Shown here: piece by piece, positions 33,135 to 43,394 of the stretch
How the letters are laid out: the number at the start of each line of letters is the position of its first letter
Numbering within the stretch: the stretch's first letter is position 1
NCBI RefSeq assembly: GCF_016772315.1
Contig: NZ_CP053482.1
Location: 2,108,001 to 2,172,000 of the forward strand
Reading direction: 5' to 3'
Length of the DNA: 64,000 nucleotides
Source of the DNA: Thiothrix subterranea
GTDB lineage: Bacteria > Pseudomonadota > Gammaproteobacteria > Thiotrichales > Thiotrichaceae
Notes under the pieces: generated by a model
Databases searched by the model: none
What the model was told of the DNA's origin: nothing
The model's input: the letters and a program-made list of their open reading frames with translations, nothing else
Position numbers and translations under genes: made by a program

Positions 33135-34361
33135 TTACGGCAAGCTGTTGAGCCAGTTAGCGACCACGGCTGTGAGCGCATCACCCTTGTCTTTGTAATA
33201 ATGATCAGCATCGGGTAACACCATTTGTTTGGAATGGGTATTGCCTGCTTTCTGCATCAGGGCCTGACGTTCTGGGGCAAGGCTGAGTACTTGCGGAAAG
33301 TCTTTTTCACCGTATATGTCCAGTACCGGTACAGATAATTTATCCAGCGGGAAAGGGTGTAGCAGTTCCTGTTCATAATCGGTCGCCCCCATGCCTAGCC
33401 CCACGTAAGCAGCAAGGTCACGCCCGCCCGTCGTGTCTACCCAATTCATCGCCATGTGTGCGCCACAACTGTGAGCAGCCAGCACAATTTTGGTAATGCC
33501 CTGTTGTTTCAAAAAAGCGACACCGGCGTTAATGCGTTTGTCTGCATTGGCAAACAGTGGCACGTAATCATAATACTTGGCTTCTTTTTCCAGAACCGGC
33601 ATTTGCAAGGACAGGGTTGTCCAGCCTTTTGCCACCAAACCTACCCGTAAAGGGTGCGCAACATCTTCCCAGTCAGGGTGATAGCCGCGCCCGTGCAAAA
33701 TAATAACCGCCCCACGCGGCTGTTCCGCTGATGTAAGAATACCCATGAAATTTTGCGCGCCGTCATTCAGGCTAATGACTTCGCCTTCCATGATCGTGTC
33801 GCTGATTTCGCTCGCAAGGCGTTGCTCGCGGGCGTAATCAGGGGTGGCGTTAGCATCCGGTGCCGGTTTGGTTGCAGCCGGTGGGGTTACATCATTTTTT
33901 TTTTCTTCCAAGGCATTTGGCTCGGAAGGGGTGGGAACAGGCGCCGGGGGAGCGGCAGGCATTGGAACAGCCTGCGGTGGCGGCGGCATCATTGGCGGTG
34001 CGACCGGTTGCGCCAGTGGTGCAGGCGCTACAACTGCTGGTAGGGGTTCAGTCAGTGGTGCAGGCGCTACAACTGCCGGGGCGGGTTGCGCCAGTGGCAC
34101 AGGGGCTACAGCCGCTGGTGCAGGTTCAGCCATTGGCACAGGTGCTATCGCAGGTGCTGGCTGTGCACCGGGCAATGCCGCATCCGCAGTAGGCGCAACA
34201 CTTGGCATGGTCACTGGCATGGTTTCGCTTGCCACCGCTTCAGGTGTTGGGGTGTTGGCTGCTTCTGGAGCAGGGCTGGCAATATTCACAGCAGGGCGCA
34301 TGACCATTAAGGCCAACACCACAACGGAGGCAAGCGTGTAAACGGCTGCGGCAACTTTCAT
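33135..34361 (-). CDS. DUF3530-type alpha/beta hydrolase with Pro-rich linker
   Basis: A 408-residue protein: an N-terminal membrane anchor or signal (about 5-22), a long Ala/Pro-rich linker (about 25-175) with repeated VVAPAPLAQP-like units, and a C-terminal alpha/beta-hydrolase domain (about 185-408). The nucleophile Ser is in AAHSCGAHM, the oxyanion strand in AVIILHGRGYHP, and the His in DADHYYKD. The fold suits an esterase or lipase-like activity in the periplasm. The start at MKVAAAV was chosen for the hydrophobic N-terminus; in-frame starts occur earlier. The substrate is unknown. Confidence 0.8.
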   Translation of the reverse strand: MKVAAAVYTLASVVVLALMVMRPAVNIASPAPEAANTPTPEAVASETMPVTMPSVAPTADAALPGAQPAPAIAPVPMAEPAPAAVAPVPLAQPAPAVVAPAPLTEPLPAVVAPAPLAQPVAPPMMPPPPQAVPMPAAPPAPVPTPSEPNALEEKKNDVTPPAATKPAPDANATPDYAREQRLASEISDTIMEGEVISLNDGAQNFMGILTSAEQPRGAVIILHGRGYHPDWEDVAHPLRVGLVAKGWTTLSLQMPVLEKEAKYYDYVPLFANADKRINAGVAFLKQQGITKIVLAAHSCGAHMAMNWVDTTGGRDLAAYVGLGMGATDYEQELLHPFPLDKLSVPVLDIYGEKDFPQVLSLAPERQALMQKAGNTHSKQMVLPDADHYYKDKGDALTAVVANWLNSLP

Positions 34362-34501
34362 GTTCCTCATCTCCTCGACGGGTTCGTGTTTGGTTAAATC
34401 GAATGAAACATTCAAAATATACGATTGGAAGTGGGTGGTAATTTCACTTAGAGTATAATGCTCCAAGAAGTTTAATCAACCATGCAACCGAGGAGTCCAC
34501 T

Positions 34502-34921
34502 ATGGAACTGAAGGGAAGTAAGACAGAACAGCATCTGAAAGATGCCTTTGCTGGTGAATCACAGGCCAACCGCCGTTATTTGTACTTCGCAGCCAAAGCC
34601 GACGTGGAAGGCTACAACGACGTTGCGACTGTATTCCGCTCCACTGCGGAAGGTGAAACCGGTCACGCGCACGGTCACTTGGAATACTTGGAAGCCTCTG
34701 GCGACCCAGCAACAGGTCTGCCCATCGGCCCGACGGCTGCTAACCTGAAAGCTTCTATCGCTGGCGAAACCCACGAGTACACTGACATGTACCCTGGTAT
34801 GGCAAAAGACGCACGTGAAGAAGGTTTCGACGAAATCGCGGATTGGTTCGAGACACTGGCAAAAGCGGAGCGTTCCCACGCTAACCGTTTCCAGAAAGCA
34901 CTGGATAATCTGGACGCTTAA
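34502..34921 (+). CDS. Rubrerythrin (no rubredoxin domain)
   Basis: A 139-residue ferritin-like diiron protein. The first ligand pair is in [14 protein letters not shown], then the Glu/His of [16 protein letters not shown]; the second half-repeat has IAGETHEY and [12 protein letters not shown]. It lacks the C-terminal CxxC rubredoxin domain of classic rubrerythrins. It reduces peroxide in the cytoplasm, with an unknown electron donor. It is followed by a CCG iron-sulfur protein and DUF3501, a set that recurs in proteobacteria and presumably works with it. TATAAT is found at 34454-34459. Confidence 0.95.
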   Translation: MELKGSKTEQHLKDAFAGESQANRRYLYFAAKADVEGYNDVATVFRSTAEGETGHAHGHLEYLEASGDPATGLPIGPTAANLKASIAGETHEYTDMYPGMAKDAREEGFDEIADWFETLAKAERSHANRFQKALDNLDA

Positions 34922-34930
34922 TTAAGATTA

Positions 34931-35028
34931 CCCCTCACCCTAACCCTCTCCCTCAAGGGGAGAGGGGCTAAGAGAGCATCTTTCTTGCTCCCCTCGCCCC
35001 TTGAGGGAGAGGGGCTGGGGGTGAGGGG
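34931..35028. repeat. Imperfect hairpin repeat of the CCCCTCACCCTAACCCTCTCCC type
   Basis: The left arm (from CCCCTCACCCTAACCCTC at 34931) and right arm (ending GGGGGTGAGGGG at 35028) are inverted copies, with an inner pair CAAGGGGAGAGGGGC / GCCCCTTGAGGGAGAGGGG. It sits between rubrerythrin and the iron-sulfur gene of what is otherwise one operon. This is a common MITE-like dispersed repeat in gammaproteobacteria; it would fold strongly in RNA. Confidence 0.8.
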
Positions 35029-35051
35029 TTCTTCACCGGAGAACAACAATC

Positions 35052-36395
35052 ATGGCAACCCCGACCCGCGAAGGCAGCCTACAAGCCCCCACCCGTCACG
35101 CGCTGGACTGGAAAAACCCCGAATTTTATAACGAAGATGCTGTCCTGCACGAAATGGAGCGCGTTTTCGATCTTTGTCACGGTTGCCGCCGTTGCGTCAG
35201 CCTGTGCAATTCCTTCCCCACCTTATTCGATTTGGTGGATGAGTCCTCCACAATGGAAGTGGATGGCGTTGATAAAAAAGATTATTGGAAGGTCGTGGAT
35301 CATTGCTATCTGTGCGACCTGTGTTACATGACCAAATGCCCCTATATTCCGCCGCATGAGTGGAATATCGACTTCCCGCACCTGATGCTGCGTGCCAAAG
35401 CGGTGAAGTTTAAGAAGGGTGAAACCAAATTCCGCGATAAAGTGCTGAGTTCCACTGATATGGTCGGCAAGCTGGCGGGCATTCCGGTGGTTGCGGGTGT
35501 GGTCAATAAAATGAATCAAAGCCCCGCATTCCGCAAACAACTGGATAAAGTGCTGGGTGTGCATCCGAATGCGAAAATCCCGTCGTATCACAGCGATAAA
35601 GGGCGTGACCGTGTAGCACGTTACAAAAATTTAGATGAATCCAAGGCTGTGGCGGCAGGGCGTACTACCGGCAAAGTGGCGATTTTTGCAACTTGCTACG
35701 GCAATTACAACGAGCCGCACATCGTCGATGATTTGCGTAAGGTGTTTGAAATCAACGGTATTCCAGTGACGTTGCTGGATAAAGAACAATGCTGTGGAAT
35801 GCCGAAGCTGGAACTGGGTGATCTGGAATCAGTAGCGGCGGCGAAAGAAGCCAATATTCCAGCGATGATGAAACTCATCAACGAAGGCTGGGATATTGTC
35901 GGCCCCGTGCCATCGTGTGTGTTGATGTTCAAGCAGGAATTGCCGCTGATGTTCCCCGATGATGCGGATGTGCAAACGGTGAAAGGGCGTATTTTCGACC
36001 CGTTCGAGTACCTGATGCTGCGTCACAAGGAAGGCAAGTTGAATACCGATTTCAAAAAGCCATTGGGTAAAGTCAGTTACCACACGGCTTGCCATTTGCG
36101 GGTGCAAAACATCGGCTACAAAACCCGCGAATTGCTGGAACTCGTGCCGGATACCAAGTTGGAATTGCTGGAACGCTGTTCCGGGCATGACGGTACGTAT
36201 GCGGTGAAAAGCGAATTTCACGATATTTCCATAAAAATTTGCCGTCCGCTGTTCGGTAAGGTGAATCAGGCTAAGCCGGATTATTACGGTAGCGATTGCC
36301 CGATGGCAGGGCATCAAATCGAGAGTGGGTTGGAAGAGGGTATGCCTCCGCCAACCCACCCGCTGACCATGTTACGCATTGCTTACGGTTTGTAA
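35052..36395 (+). CDS. CCG-domain (4Fe-4S) protein, heterodisulfide-reductase-related
   Basis: A 447-residue protein. Two ferredoxin-type motifs sit near the N-terminus (CHGCRRCVSLC at about 43-53 and CYLCDLCYMTKCP at about 86-98). Two CCG-type Cys domains follow: ATCYGN...EQCCGMPKLE and HTACHL...ERCSGHDG, as in glycolate oxidase GlpC-like and heterodisulfide reductase subunits. It could pass electrons between a donor and rubrerythrin or another partner. It is encoded between rubrerythrin and DUF3501. The donor is unknown. Confidence 0.9.
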   Translation: MATPTREGSLQAPTRHALDWKNPEFYNEDAVLHEMERVFDLCHGCRRCVSLCNSFPTLFDLVDESSTMEVDGVDKKDYWKVVDHCYLCDLCYMTKCPYIPPHEWNIDFPHLMLRAKAVKFKKGETKFRDKVLSSTDMVGKLAGIPVVAGVVNKMNQSPAFRKQLDKVLGVHPNAKIPSYHSDKGRDRVARYKNLDESKAVAAGRTTGKVAIFATCYGNYNEPHIVDDLRKVFEINGIPVTLLDKEQCCGMPKLELGDLESVAAAKEANIPAMMKLINEGWDIVGPVPSCVLMFKQELPLMFPDDADVQTVKGRIFDPFEYLMLRHKEGKLNTDFKKPLGKVSYHTACHLRVQNIGYKTRELLELVPDTKLELLERCSGHDGTYAVKSEFHDISIKICRPLFGKVNQAKPDYYGSDCPMAGHQIESGLEEGMPPPTHPLTMLRIAYGL

Positions 36396-36406
36396 GGAGA
36401 GTGATG

Positions 36407-36988
36407 ATGGAAAAGTTGACCCGTACAGACTTGCTGAGTCTGGAACAGTATTCAATCGAGCGCAAAGCCTTCCGCGAGAAGGTGATGGCGCACAAAGCTG
36501 ACCGCAAAATACACATTGGCCCGAATGCGACGCTGTATTTTGAAGACCGCCTGACCATGCAATACCAGATTCAGGAAATGCTGCGGATCGAGAAAATTTT
36601 CGAGTCCGCTGGCATTAATGAGGAGCTGGAATCGTATAACCCGTTGATTCCCAATGGCTCGAATTGGAAAGCGACTTTCATGGTGGAGTTTTCCGATGTG
36701 GAAGAGCGCAAGGTGCAACTGGGGCGGCTGATTGGAATCGAACGGCATACGTGGGTGCAGGTGGCGGGTTTCGACAAGGTTTACGCGATTGCCAATGAGG
36801 ATTTGGAGCGCGAAACCGAGGAGAAAACCTCGGCAGTGCATTTTACGCGCTTTGAGTTGACCCCGATTATGGTGGCTTCGGTGAAGGAAGGTGCAGCGAT
36901 TCAGATAGGGATTGAGCACCCGAATTATGCGTATAGCGTGACTTTGGCTGAAGCGTCGCGTGCGTCACTCGCAGCAGATTTGGGTTAA
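36407..36988 (+). CDS. DUF3501 family protein
   Basis: A 193-residue protein of the DUF3501 family, whose function is unknown but which nearly always lies next to a CCG iron-sulfur protein and rubrerythrin. Blocks such as RKIHIGPNATLYFEDRLTM and FMVEFSDVEERKVQL are typical. It is preceded by AAGGAGAG, 12 bases after the iron-sulfur gene. The second ATG (36407) was chosen for its better spacing; 36404 is also possible. Confidence 0.88.
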   Translation: MEKLTRTDLLSLEQYSIERKAFREKVMAHKADRKIHIGPNATLYFEDRLTMQYQIQEMLRIEKIFESAGINEELESYNPLIPNGSNWKATFMVEFSDVEERKVQLGRLIGIERHTWVQVAGFDKVYAIANEDLERETEEKTSAVHFTRFELTPIMVASVKEGAAIQIGIEHPNYAYSVTLAEASRASLAADLG

Positions 36989-38769
36989 ACCTTAACCAGC
37001 ATCATCCTCACGGTTAACCACCTTGAGGATGATTTGACACAACCGTTGCCAGTCCGACGGTTTGTGTAAAAAGCTGTTCATCCCCGCCGCTAGGCATTGT
37101 TGCCTAACTTCAGCACTCGTGTGCGCGGTCAAGGCAATGACGGGAATGTTGGGGTTGGGGGAATGTTGGCGTATCCATTGCAACACGTCAAAGCCGTTCA
37201 TGTCGGGCAGGTTAATATCGAGTAATACCACATCAAATGCGTGCTGTTGCAAGTACAGCAATGCACTTTGCCCGTCTGCGGCGACTTCCACTTTGCCGCC
37301 CTGAGCACTCAATAGCTCATAACCCAGCAAACGGTTCATAAATTCGTCATCGACCAATAAAATGCGGATGCCCTGCGGCAGTTGGCACAGGGGTTGATGC
37401 GCTGCTGAGGCTTCGGTATGGGCGATGTAAAACGGCAATGTGAAGAAAAAATGGCTGCCTTGACCCACGGTGCTTTCAACCGCTAATGTTCCGCCCAAAC
37501 AGGTGACAAGGCGGCTGCTAATTGCCAGCCCTAAGCCGATGCCGTCCTGTGAAAGGTTGGAGGTGGGTTTGGCTTGGGTAAATTCATCAAAAATCGTCGA
37601 TAATTTTTCAGCGGCAATGCCAATCCCAGTATCACGCACTGAAAAAGACAGGCGCAATTGCTGGGGTTTGGGTGTCGCATGACGTTGCACCGTGCAAGTA
37701 ATAGAGCCTTCGAGTGTGTAACGCAGTGCATTTTGCAATAAATTGGTCAGGATTTGCGTTAAGCGTAAGCGGTCGCCCAGTAACGTTTCCGTGATGGCAT
37801 TATGCCCGACAAATACCAACGACAAGCCTTTTTTCTGTGCCTGATTAAGCGTTAAATCATGCACTTGACGCATCACAATGCTCAGTTGAAAGGGTTCTTG
37901 CTGTAGTTCCAGACTATTGCTTTCAATTTTGGCGATGTCTAACACATTGCCCATTAAGCGCGACATGTGTTGGGAGGTTTGCTCCAGTTGCGTGACGTAT
38001 TCCGCTTGCTTGGGGGTGAGCGCGGTGAGGCGTAACAGCGTGCCTAAGCTGGTGATGGCGTTGAGCGGGGTGCGCAATTCATGGTTAATGGTTGCCAGAA
38101 AACTGCTTTTGGCTTGATTCGCGGCGGCGGTATGCTGCATGGCTTCACGCAATAACCTGACTTTTTCCATTTGGACAACGGATAGCAACAGCAAAAAAAT
38201 CAGGTGTCCTATTGGCATCGCAGTGACGTAAAACGCTTGTACATTCCAGTGTGTCACATTGAAAATCAGTACTAATCCACTGGGTGAGACCAAAAATAGC
38301 ACGAGGAAGAAAATACCAAAAAAGTAACGTGCAATGCGGTTGCCGGTACGTAAGGCGGCGATACTGGTGCTGAACAGTGCCAGCGTGGCAATAAATGCCA
38401 TGCTATTGGCAATCAGTGTGCCGCTAGGAATCCAGCCAGTGACTAGGATCAACGGCAAACACGTCAAGATAATCCCGCTTAACAGCCGGTGATGGCGCGG
38501 TGTGTGTTGTTTGGTTTGCAGCAATTGTTGGGTGAATAGGCAAGCGGACATACTGGCAAGGTACAGGGGTGTGATGAAAAAATGCGAGCCAGTGTCGTGC
38601 AGGAATTTAATGCCCTCAAATACTGGGTTGGAAAGGTGTGTAACCATCGCCATGGCGAGGATATGCGCGACCAGTGACAAATAGCTAGTGCATTGCCAAA
38701 TTCAGAAATTAGGGTTTTAAGTCACCTGATTTAGGTAGATGCTATGGGCAACACACGAAAGGTTAGCCC

Positions 38770-39213
38770 ATGCAAAAGAAATACATTGTCCGCTTAAGCG
38801 ATGAAGAGCGTCAGCTCCTTGAAGAAACCATCAAGAAACTCCGTGGCAGTGGACAAAGAGTCCGCCGTGCACAGATTTTGCTGAAAGCTGATGTAGAAGG
38901 AGCCAACTGGACAGACCGTCAGATAGCTGAAGCCTTCAACTGCCGGACAAAGACCGTTGAAAATATTCGCCAACAGTTGGTGCAGCACGGTTTTCAGCAG
39001 GCATTGGACGGCAAGCGACGTGAACACCCACCCATCCCAACAATACTGGATGGCGAACAAGAGGCGAAGATTATCGCGTTGCGCTTAGGTTCGCCGCCAG
39101 CGGGTTATGCCAACTGGTCATTGCGCCTGCTCACCCGCCACGTGATTGAATTGGCGATCGTGGAGTCGGTTAGCCACGAAACCCTACGGAAGATGCTAAA
39201 AAAAACGGTATGA
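38770..39213 (+). CDS. IS630 transposase, upstream frame (HTH part)
   Basis: A 147-residue frame containing the helix-turn-helix region (WTDRQIAEAFNCRTKTVENIRQQL) of an IS630-type transposase. It ends ...MLKKTV just after a run of eight A. A -1 slip on that run would continue as LKKNGMTSRKLQ into the downstream frame, giving a 378-residue transposase. The A8 run suggests programmed frameshifting, known in this family. Confidence 0.88.
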   Translation: MQKKYIVRLSDEERQLLEETIKKLRGSGQRVRRAQILLKADVEGANWTDRQIAEAFNCRTKTVENIRQQLVQHGFQQALDGKRREHPPIPTILDGEQEAKIIALRLGSPPAGYANWSLRLLTRHVIELAIVESVSHETLRKMLKKTV

Positions 39214-39905
39214 CCTCGCGCAAGCTCCAATATTGGGTTATCCCACCGGACAGTGATGCCGAGTTTGTGGCTAATATGGAGGAAGTGCTTGAAACCTATG
39301 CGAAACCCTATGATGCCCAGCATCCGGTGATTTGCATGGATGAGCAACCCGTGCAGCTCACCAAAGAAACCCGTCAACCGATTGCAGCGACCCAAATCCA
39401 TCCCCGTCGGGTGGATTACGAATACGAACGGGCGGGTACAGCCAGCATCTTTATGTTCACCGAACCGCTATCGGGTTGGCGCGAAGCCCATGCCCGACCA
39501 CGCCGGACGAAAGTGGACTGGGCGATTGAAGTTGCCGAGCTGCTGGAAGGGCGTTACGCGGAGTGTGACAAAATCACCTTGGTTAGCGACAACCTTAACA
39601 CCCACACCAAGGGTGCATTTTATGAAGCCTTTGAACCGGAACGGGCGCGGGCATTGGTACGTCGGATTGAGTTCTGCCATACCCCTAAACATGGCAGTTG
39701 GCTCAACATCGCTGAAAATGAATTGAGTTCCATGACGCGCCAGTGTGTATCAGGTCGCCGTATTGGCGATATTGAAACCTTACAGAAAGAAATTGCAGCA
39801 TGGTCTACCGACGTGAATAGCCAGCAGCGTGGGGTGGATTGGCAGATGAACATCAGCGATGCACGCTGTAAACTCAAATCCATTTATCCCAAATCTAAGG
39901 AATGA
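39210..39905 (+). CDS. IS630 transposase, downstream frame (DDE catalytic part)
   Basis: A 231-residue frame with the DDE core: VICMDEQPVQLTKE (first Asp), KITLVSDNLNTHTK (second Asp) and SWLNIAENELSSM (Glu), separated as in IS630/Tc1 transposases. It starts with ATGA overlapping the upstream frame and lies in the -1 frame, so it is probably expressed as a fusion through the A8 slip rather than alone. Confidence 0.88.
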   Translation: MTSRKLQYWVIPPDSDAEFVANMEEVLETYAKPYDAQHPVICMDEQPVQLTKETRQPIAATQIHPRRVDYEYERAGTASIFMFTEPLSGWREAHARPRRTKVDWAIEVAELLEGRYAECDKITLVSDNLNTHTKGAFYEAFEPERARALVRRIEFCHTPKHGSWLNIAENELSSMTRQCVSGRRIGDIETLQKEIAAWSTDVNSQQRGVDWQMNISDARCKLKSIYPKSKE

Positions 39906-40540
39906 CGATGCACTAGGTTCACGCAGCGCGAAAAACAAAAACAAGTTGTAAGCCGCCAACGCCAACATCGCCCCGTAAATAGTGGCATAGAGGCGATAGC
40001 TTTGTTTGCTGCGCTCCAACATCGCATCCGCTGTCACCAATTCCACCGGCAAGCGAAACGCGGAATCGCCATTGGTTGCTCGCACGTAGATTTGCAAAGG
40101 CATGGCTTGGGGGAGTGCCAGCGACCAGGCAGGGCGGCGGTAGTCGGTCACGGGGGCGGCGTATTGTGCGGTTACTTCCTGCCCTTCGGACAGCAGATAG
40201 AAGTCGTATGCATCCTCCAGTAATGCATCAGATAAGGCGTACCATTTTAAGCTGGATTGGTTGACCAGATTAAAACGTACCCAGTATGCGGAATGGGTTC
40301 TGCCGAAGCTGGGGGCATTCTGGGTGGTGTGCGCAATAAACTGTTCGTTAAACGCCGCTGATGTAATCTGTTGCAGGGTTAGTTGCCGTGATGGGTCTTC
40401 CAAAACTGCCATAAAGGGCGCGGCGGAAACCGTGTCTTGGCTATCCGTGAGGATTAATGTTGAGGTGTCAGCCGCCACTACATGGCTGAGAAAAAACAGC
40501 AACAAGCCCGCCAACCAAGACAATGGCGTGGCGTGTTTCA

Positions 40541-41509
40541 TCAATGGCTACGGTTAATCGCAAACCACGCGAGTGATTCCAGCGCCTGTCGATAGTCACT
40601 ATCTGGCAGGCATTGCAGGCTGGCAATCGCACTTTCCGTTTCACCCTTGGCGCGTTCCAGCGTGTAATCAATCGCCTTGGTGTTGGTAATCGCCTGCATA
40701 ATGGCATCAATTTGATCCAACCCACCTTGCTCAATCGCACTGCGGAGGATGGTAGCCGTCGCCGCATCGCTGCGCTGTATCGCAATAATCAGCGGCAACG
40801 TCGGCTTGCCTTCGGCTAAATCATCGCCCACATTTTTGCCCATTTCATCGGCATCAGCGGTGTAATCCAGCACGTCATCGACCAATTGGAACGCTGTGCC
40901 CAAGTGCATTCCGTATTTCGCCATCGCTTGTTCGTGTTCCGCACTCAAGCCCGTCAGCACTGCGCCCAACTGACACGCTGCTTCAAACAGTTTCGCGGTT
41001 TTGGAGTGAATCACTTCCATGTAACGTTCTTCGGACGTATCGGGATCGTGGCAGTTGAGCAATTGCAAGACTTCGCCTTCCGCAATCACGTTGGTGGTGG
41101 TGGATAAGATTTCCATCACCCGCATACTGCCCACATCCACCATCATTTCAAACGAGCGTGAATACAGGAAATCGCCCACCAACACAGCGGCTTGATTGCC
41201 CCACACATTGTTGGCGGTTTCCTTGCCACGGCGCATGTCGGATTCATCCACCACGTCGTCATGCAGCAGCGTCGCGGTGTGGATAAATTCCACAATCGCG
41301 GCAATATCGACATGCCGTTCCCCCTGATACCCACAGGCGCGAGCGACCAGTAACGCCAGCAATGGGCGCAAGCGTTTACCCCCACTGCCGATAATGTAAT
41401 GGCTGAGTTGGTTGATAAGCACGACATCGGAATGCAGGCGACGCTGAATGAGAGCATTGACTGCCTGCATGTCGGTATCGGCAAGTTGGCGAATTGTATT
41501 GAAATCCAT
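40541..41509 (-). CDS. ispB: Octaprenyl diphosphate synthase
   Basis: A 322-residue trans-prenyltransferase making the ubiquinone side chain. The two aspartate-rich motifs are LLHDDVVDESDMRRG and LVDDVLDYTADADE; GGKRLRPLLALLVARA and the Lys-containing IHSKTAKLFEAA follow the family. It reads away from the divergently placed rplU, a conserved ispB/rplU arrangement. Confidence 0.97.
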   Translation of the reverse strand: MDFNTIRQLADTDMQAVNALIQRRLHSDVVLINQLSHYIIGSGGKRLRPLLALLVARACGYQGERHVDIAAIVEFIHTATLLHDDVVDESDMRRGKETANNVWGNQAAVLVGDFLYSRSFEMMVDVGSMRVMEILSTTTNVIAEGEVLQLLNCHDPDTSEERYMEVIHSKTAKLFEAACQLGAVLTGLSAEHEQAMAKYGMHLGTAFQLVDDVLDYTADADEMGKNVGDDLAEGKPTLPLIIAIQRSDAATATILRSAIEQGGLDQIDAIMQAITNTKAIDYTLERAKGETESAIASLQCLPDSDYRQALESLAWFAINRSH

Positions 41510-41604
41510 GATTATGCAGGCTGCGGTAAAGCACCGAATGCTAGGAAGCCCCCCCCGTTATGTCAAGCGATACGCGCAACTCCTTGAAATATTTTATTTC
41601 CCGT

Positions 41605-41633
41605 TTGACCTGAAGGTGCGTAAACGGTATAAT
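41605..41633 (+). promoter_or_regulatory. Strong sigma-70 promoter for rplU-rpmA
   Basis: TTGACC (41605-41610) and a perfect TATAAT (41628-41633) are spaced by exactly 17 bases, about 40 bases upstream of the rplU ATG. Confidence 0.85.
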
Positions 41634-41674
41634 CCTGCGGCTCTTTAACAGGACATTTTTTGGAGAATCGAATC

Positions 41675-41989
41675 ATGTATGCGGTCATCGTAACCGGCGG
41701 TAAACAGTACCGCGTCGCTTTAGGCGACAGCATCTTTGTTGAAAAACTGGATGCAGTAGAAGGCGCAGACATTGATTTCGATAATGTCCTGATGGTCGGG
41801 GAAGGTGATACCGTGCAAATCGGTGCACCTTACGTTGCAGGCGCGAAAGTAACTGCAAACGTTGTGGCCCAGACTCGCGGCGTCAAAGTGCGGATCATGA
41901 AATTCCGCCGCCGTAAGCACCATCAGAAATGTACTGGTCACCGCCAGTACCTGACACAAATCGAAATCACTGGCATTTCAGCAGCGTAA
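41675..41989 (+). CDS. rplU: 50S ribosomal protein L21
   Basis: A 104-residue L21, typical length, with [14 protein letters not shown] and [17 protein letters not shown] near the C-terminus. The start at [10 protein letters not shown] follows the family; an in-frame ATG five codons earlier (41660) is not used in homologues. GGAGA is upstream. It is followed by rpmA and obgE. Confidence 0.98.
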   Translation: MYAVIVTGGKQYRVALGDSIFVEKLDAVEGADIDFDNVLMVGEGDTVQIGAPYVAGAKVTANVVAQTRGVKVRIMKFRRRKHHQKCTGHRQYLTQIEITGISAA

Positions 41990-42001
41990 GGGGAGACAGC
42001 A

Positions 42002-42274
42002 ATGGCACATAAGAAAGCAGGCGGTAGTACCCGCAACGGTCGCGACTCAGAATCGAAACGCCTTGGCGTTAAGCGCTTTGGTGGTCAATTCGTTCTGGCC
42101 GGTAACATTCTGGTTCGCCAGCGTGGTACACGCTTCCACGCTGGTGACAACGTAGGTCTTGGTAAAGACCATACCTTGTTCGCCAAGGCAGACGGCATCG
42201 TGGTTTTCAAGCAAAAAGGCGCTGAAAACCGTAAGTTTGTAAGCATTCAACCTGTTGAAGGTTGCTCAGCTTAA
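42002..42274 (+). CDS. rpmA: 50S ribosomal protein L27
   Basis: A 90-residue L27 ([16 protein letters not shown]), with the conserved [10 protein letters not shown] and HALFA-like [11 protein letters not shown] block. GGGGAGA lies just upstream of the ATG. Confidence 0.98.
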   Translation: MAHKKAGGSTRNGRDSESKRLGVKRFGGQFVLAGNILVRQRGTRFHAGDNVGLGKDHTLFAKADGIVVFKQKGAENRKFVSIQPVEGCSA

Positions 42275-42289
42275 AAACTTCCGTCTTAG

Positions 42290-43390
<1,101 letters not shown>

Positions 43391-43394
43391 ATTC

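Larger units (their letters stand above)
38688..39913 (+). mobile_element. IS630-family insertion sequence (1226 bp)
   Basis: A 1226-bp element flanked by TA duplications (38686-38687 and 39914-39915), the IS630/Tc1 target. Terminal inverted repeats begin GTGCATTGCCA on the left and, as reverse complement, GTGCATCGTCA on the right; after these the match is weak. It carries two overlapping transposase frames on the plus strand. It interrupts a histidine kinase gene on the minus strand. The clean in-frame join points to recent insertion. Confidence 0.92.
36992..40541 (-). pseudogene. Hybrid histidine kinase gene (7TMR-DISM type) interrupted by an IS element
   Basis: The N-terminal half (40541 to 39914) has a signal peptide and the 7TMR-DISM extracellular domain; the C-terminal half (38687 to 36992) has the remaining membrane helices, HisKA (ATINHELRTPLNAITSL), HATPase (NLLQNALRY, DTGIGIAAEKLS, GIGLGLAIS) and a receiver (VVLLDINLPDMNGFDV). 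Removing the IS and one TA copy rejoins them in frame as ALREPS-YLSLVAHIL, 2322 bases = 773 codons plus stop. So the ancestral gene was an intact sensor kinase, now broken. The start ATG overlaps the ispB stop by one base. The C-terminal part alone might still be expressed. Confidence 0.92.

Noticed and set aside
33844-34341. Gly/Ala-rich open frame on the plus strand
   Set aside because: It is the complement of the Ala/Pro-rich linker of the hydrolase gene, where GC-rich codons keep the other strand open.
39780-40541. Separate 254-residue membrane protein
   Set aside because: Its last roughly 40 residues are read from the IS end; the host part is the N-terminus of the split histidine kinase.
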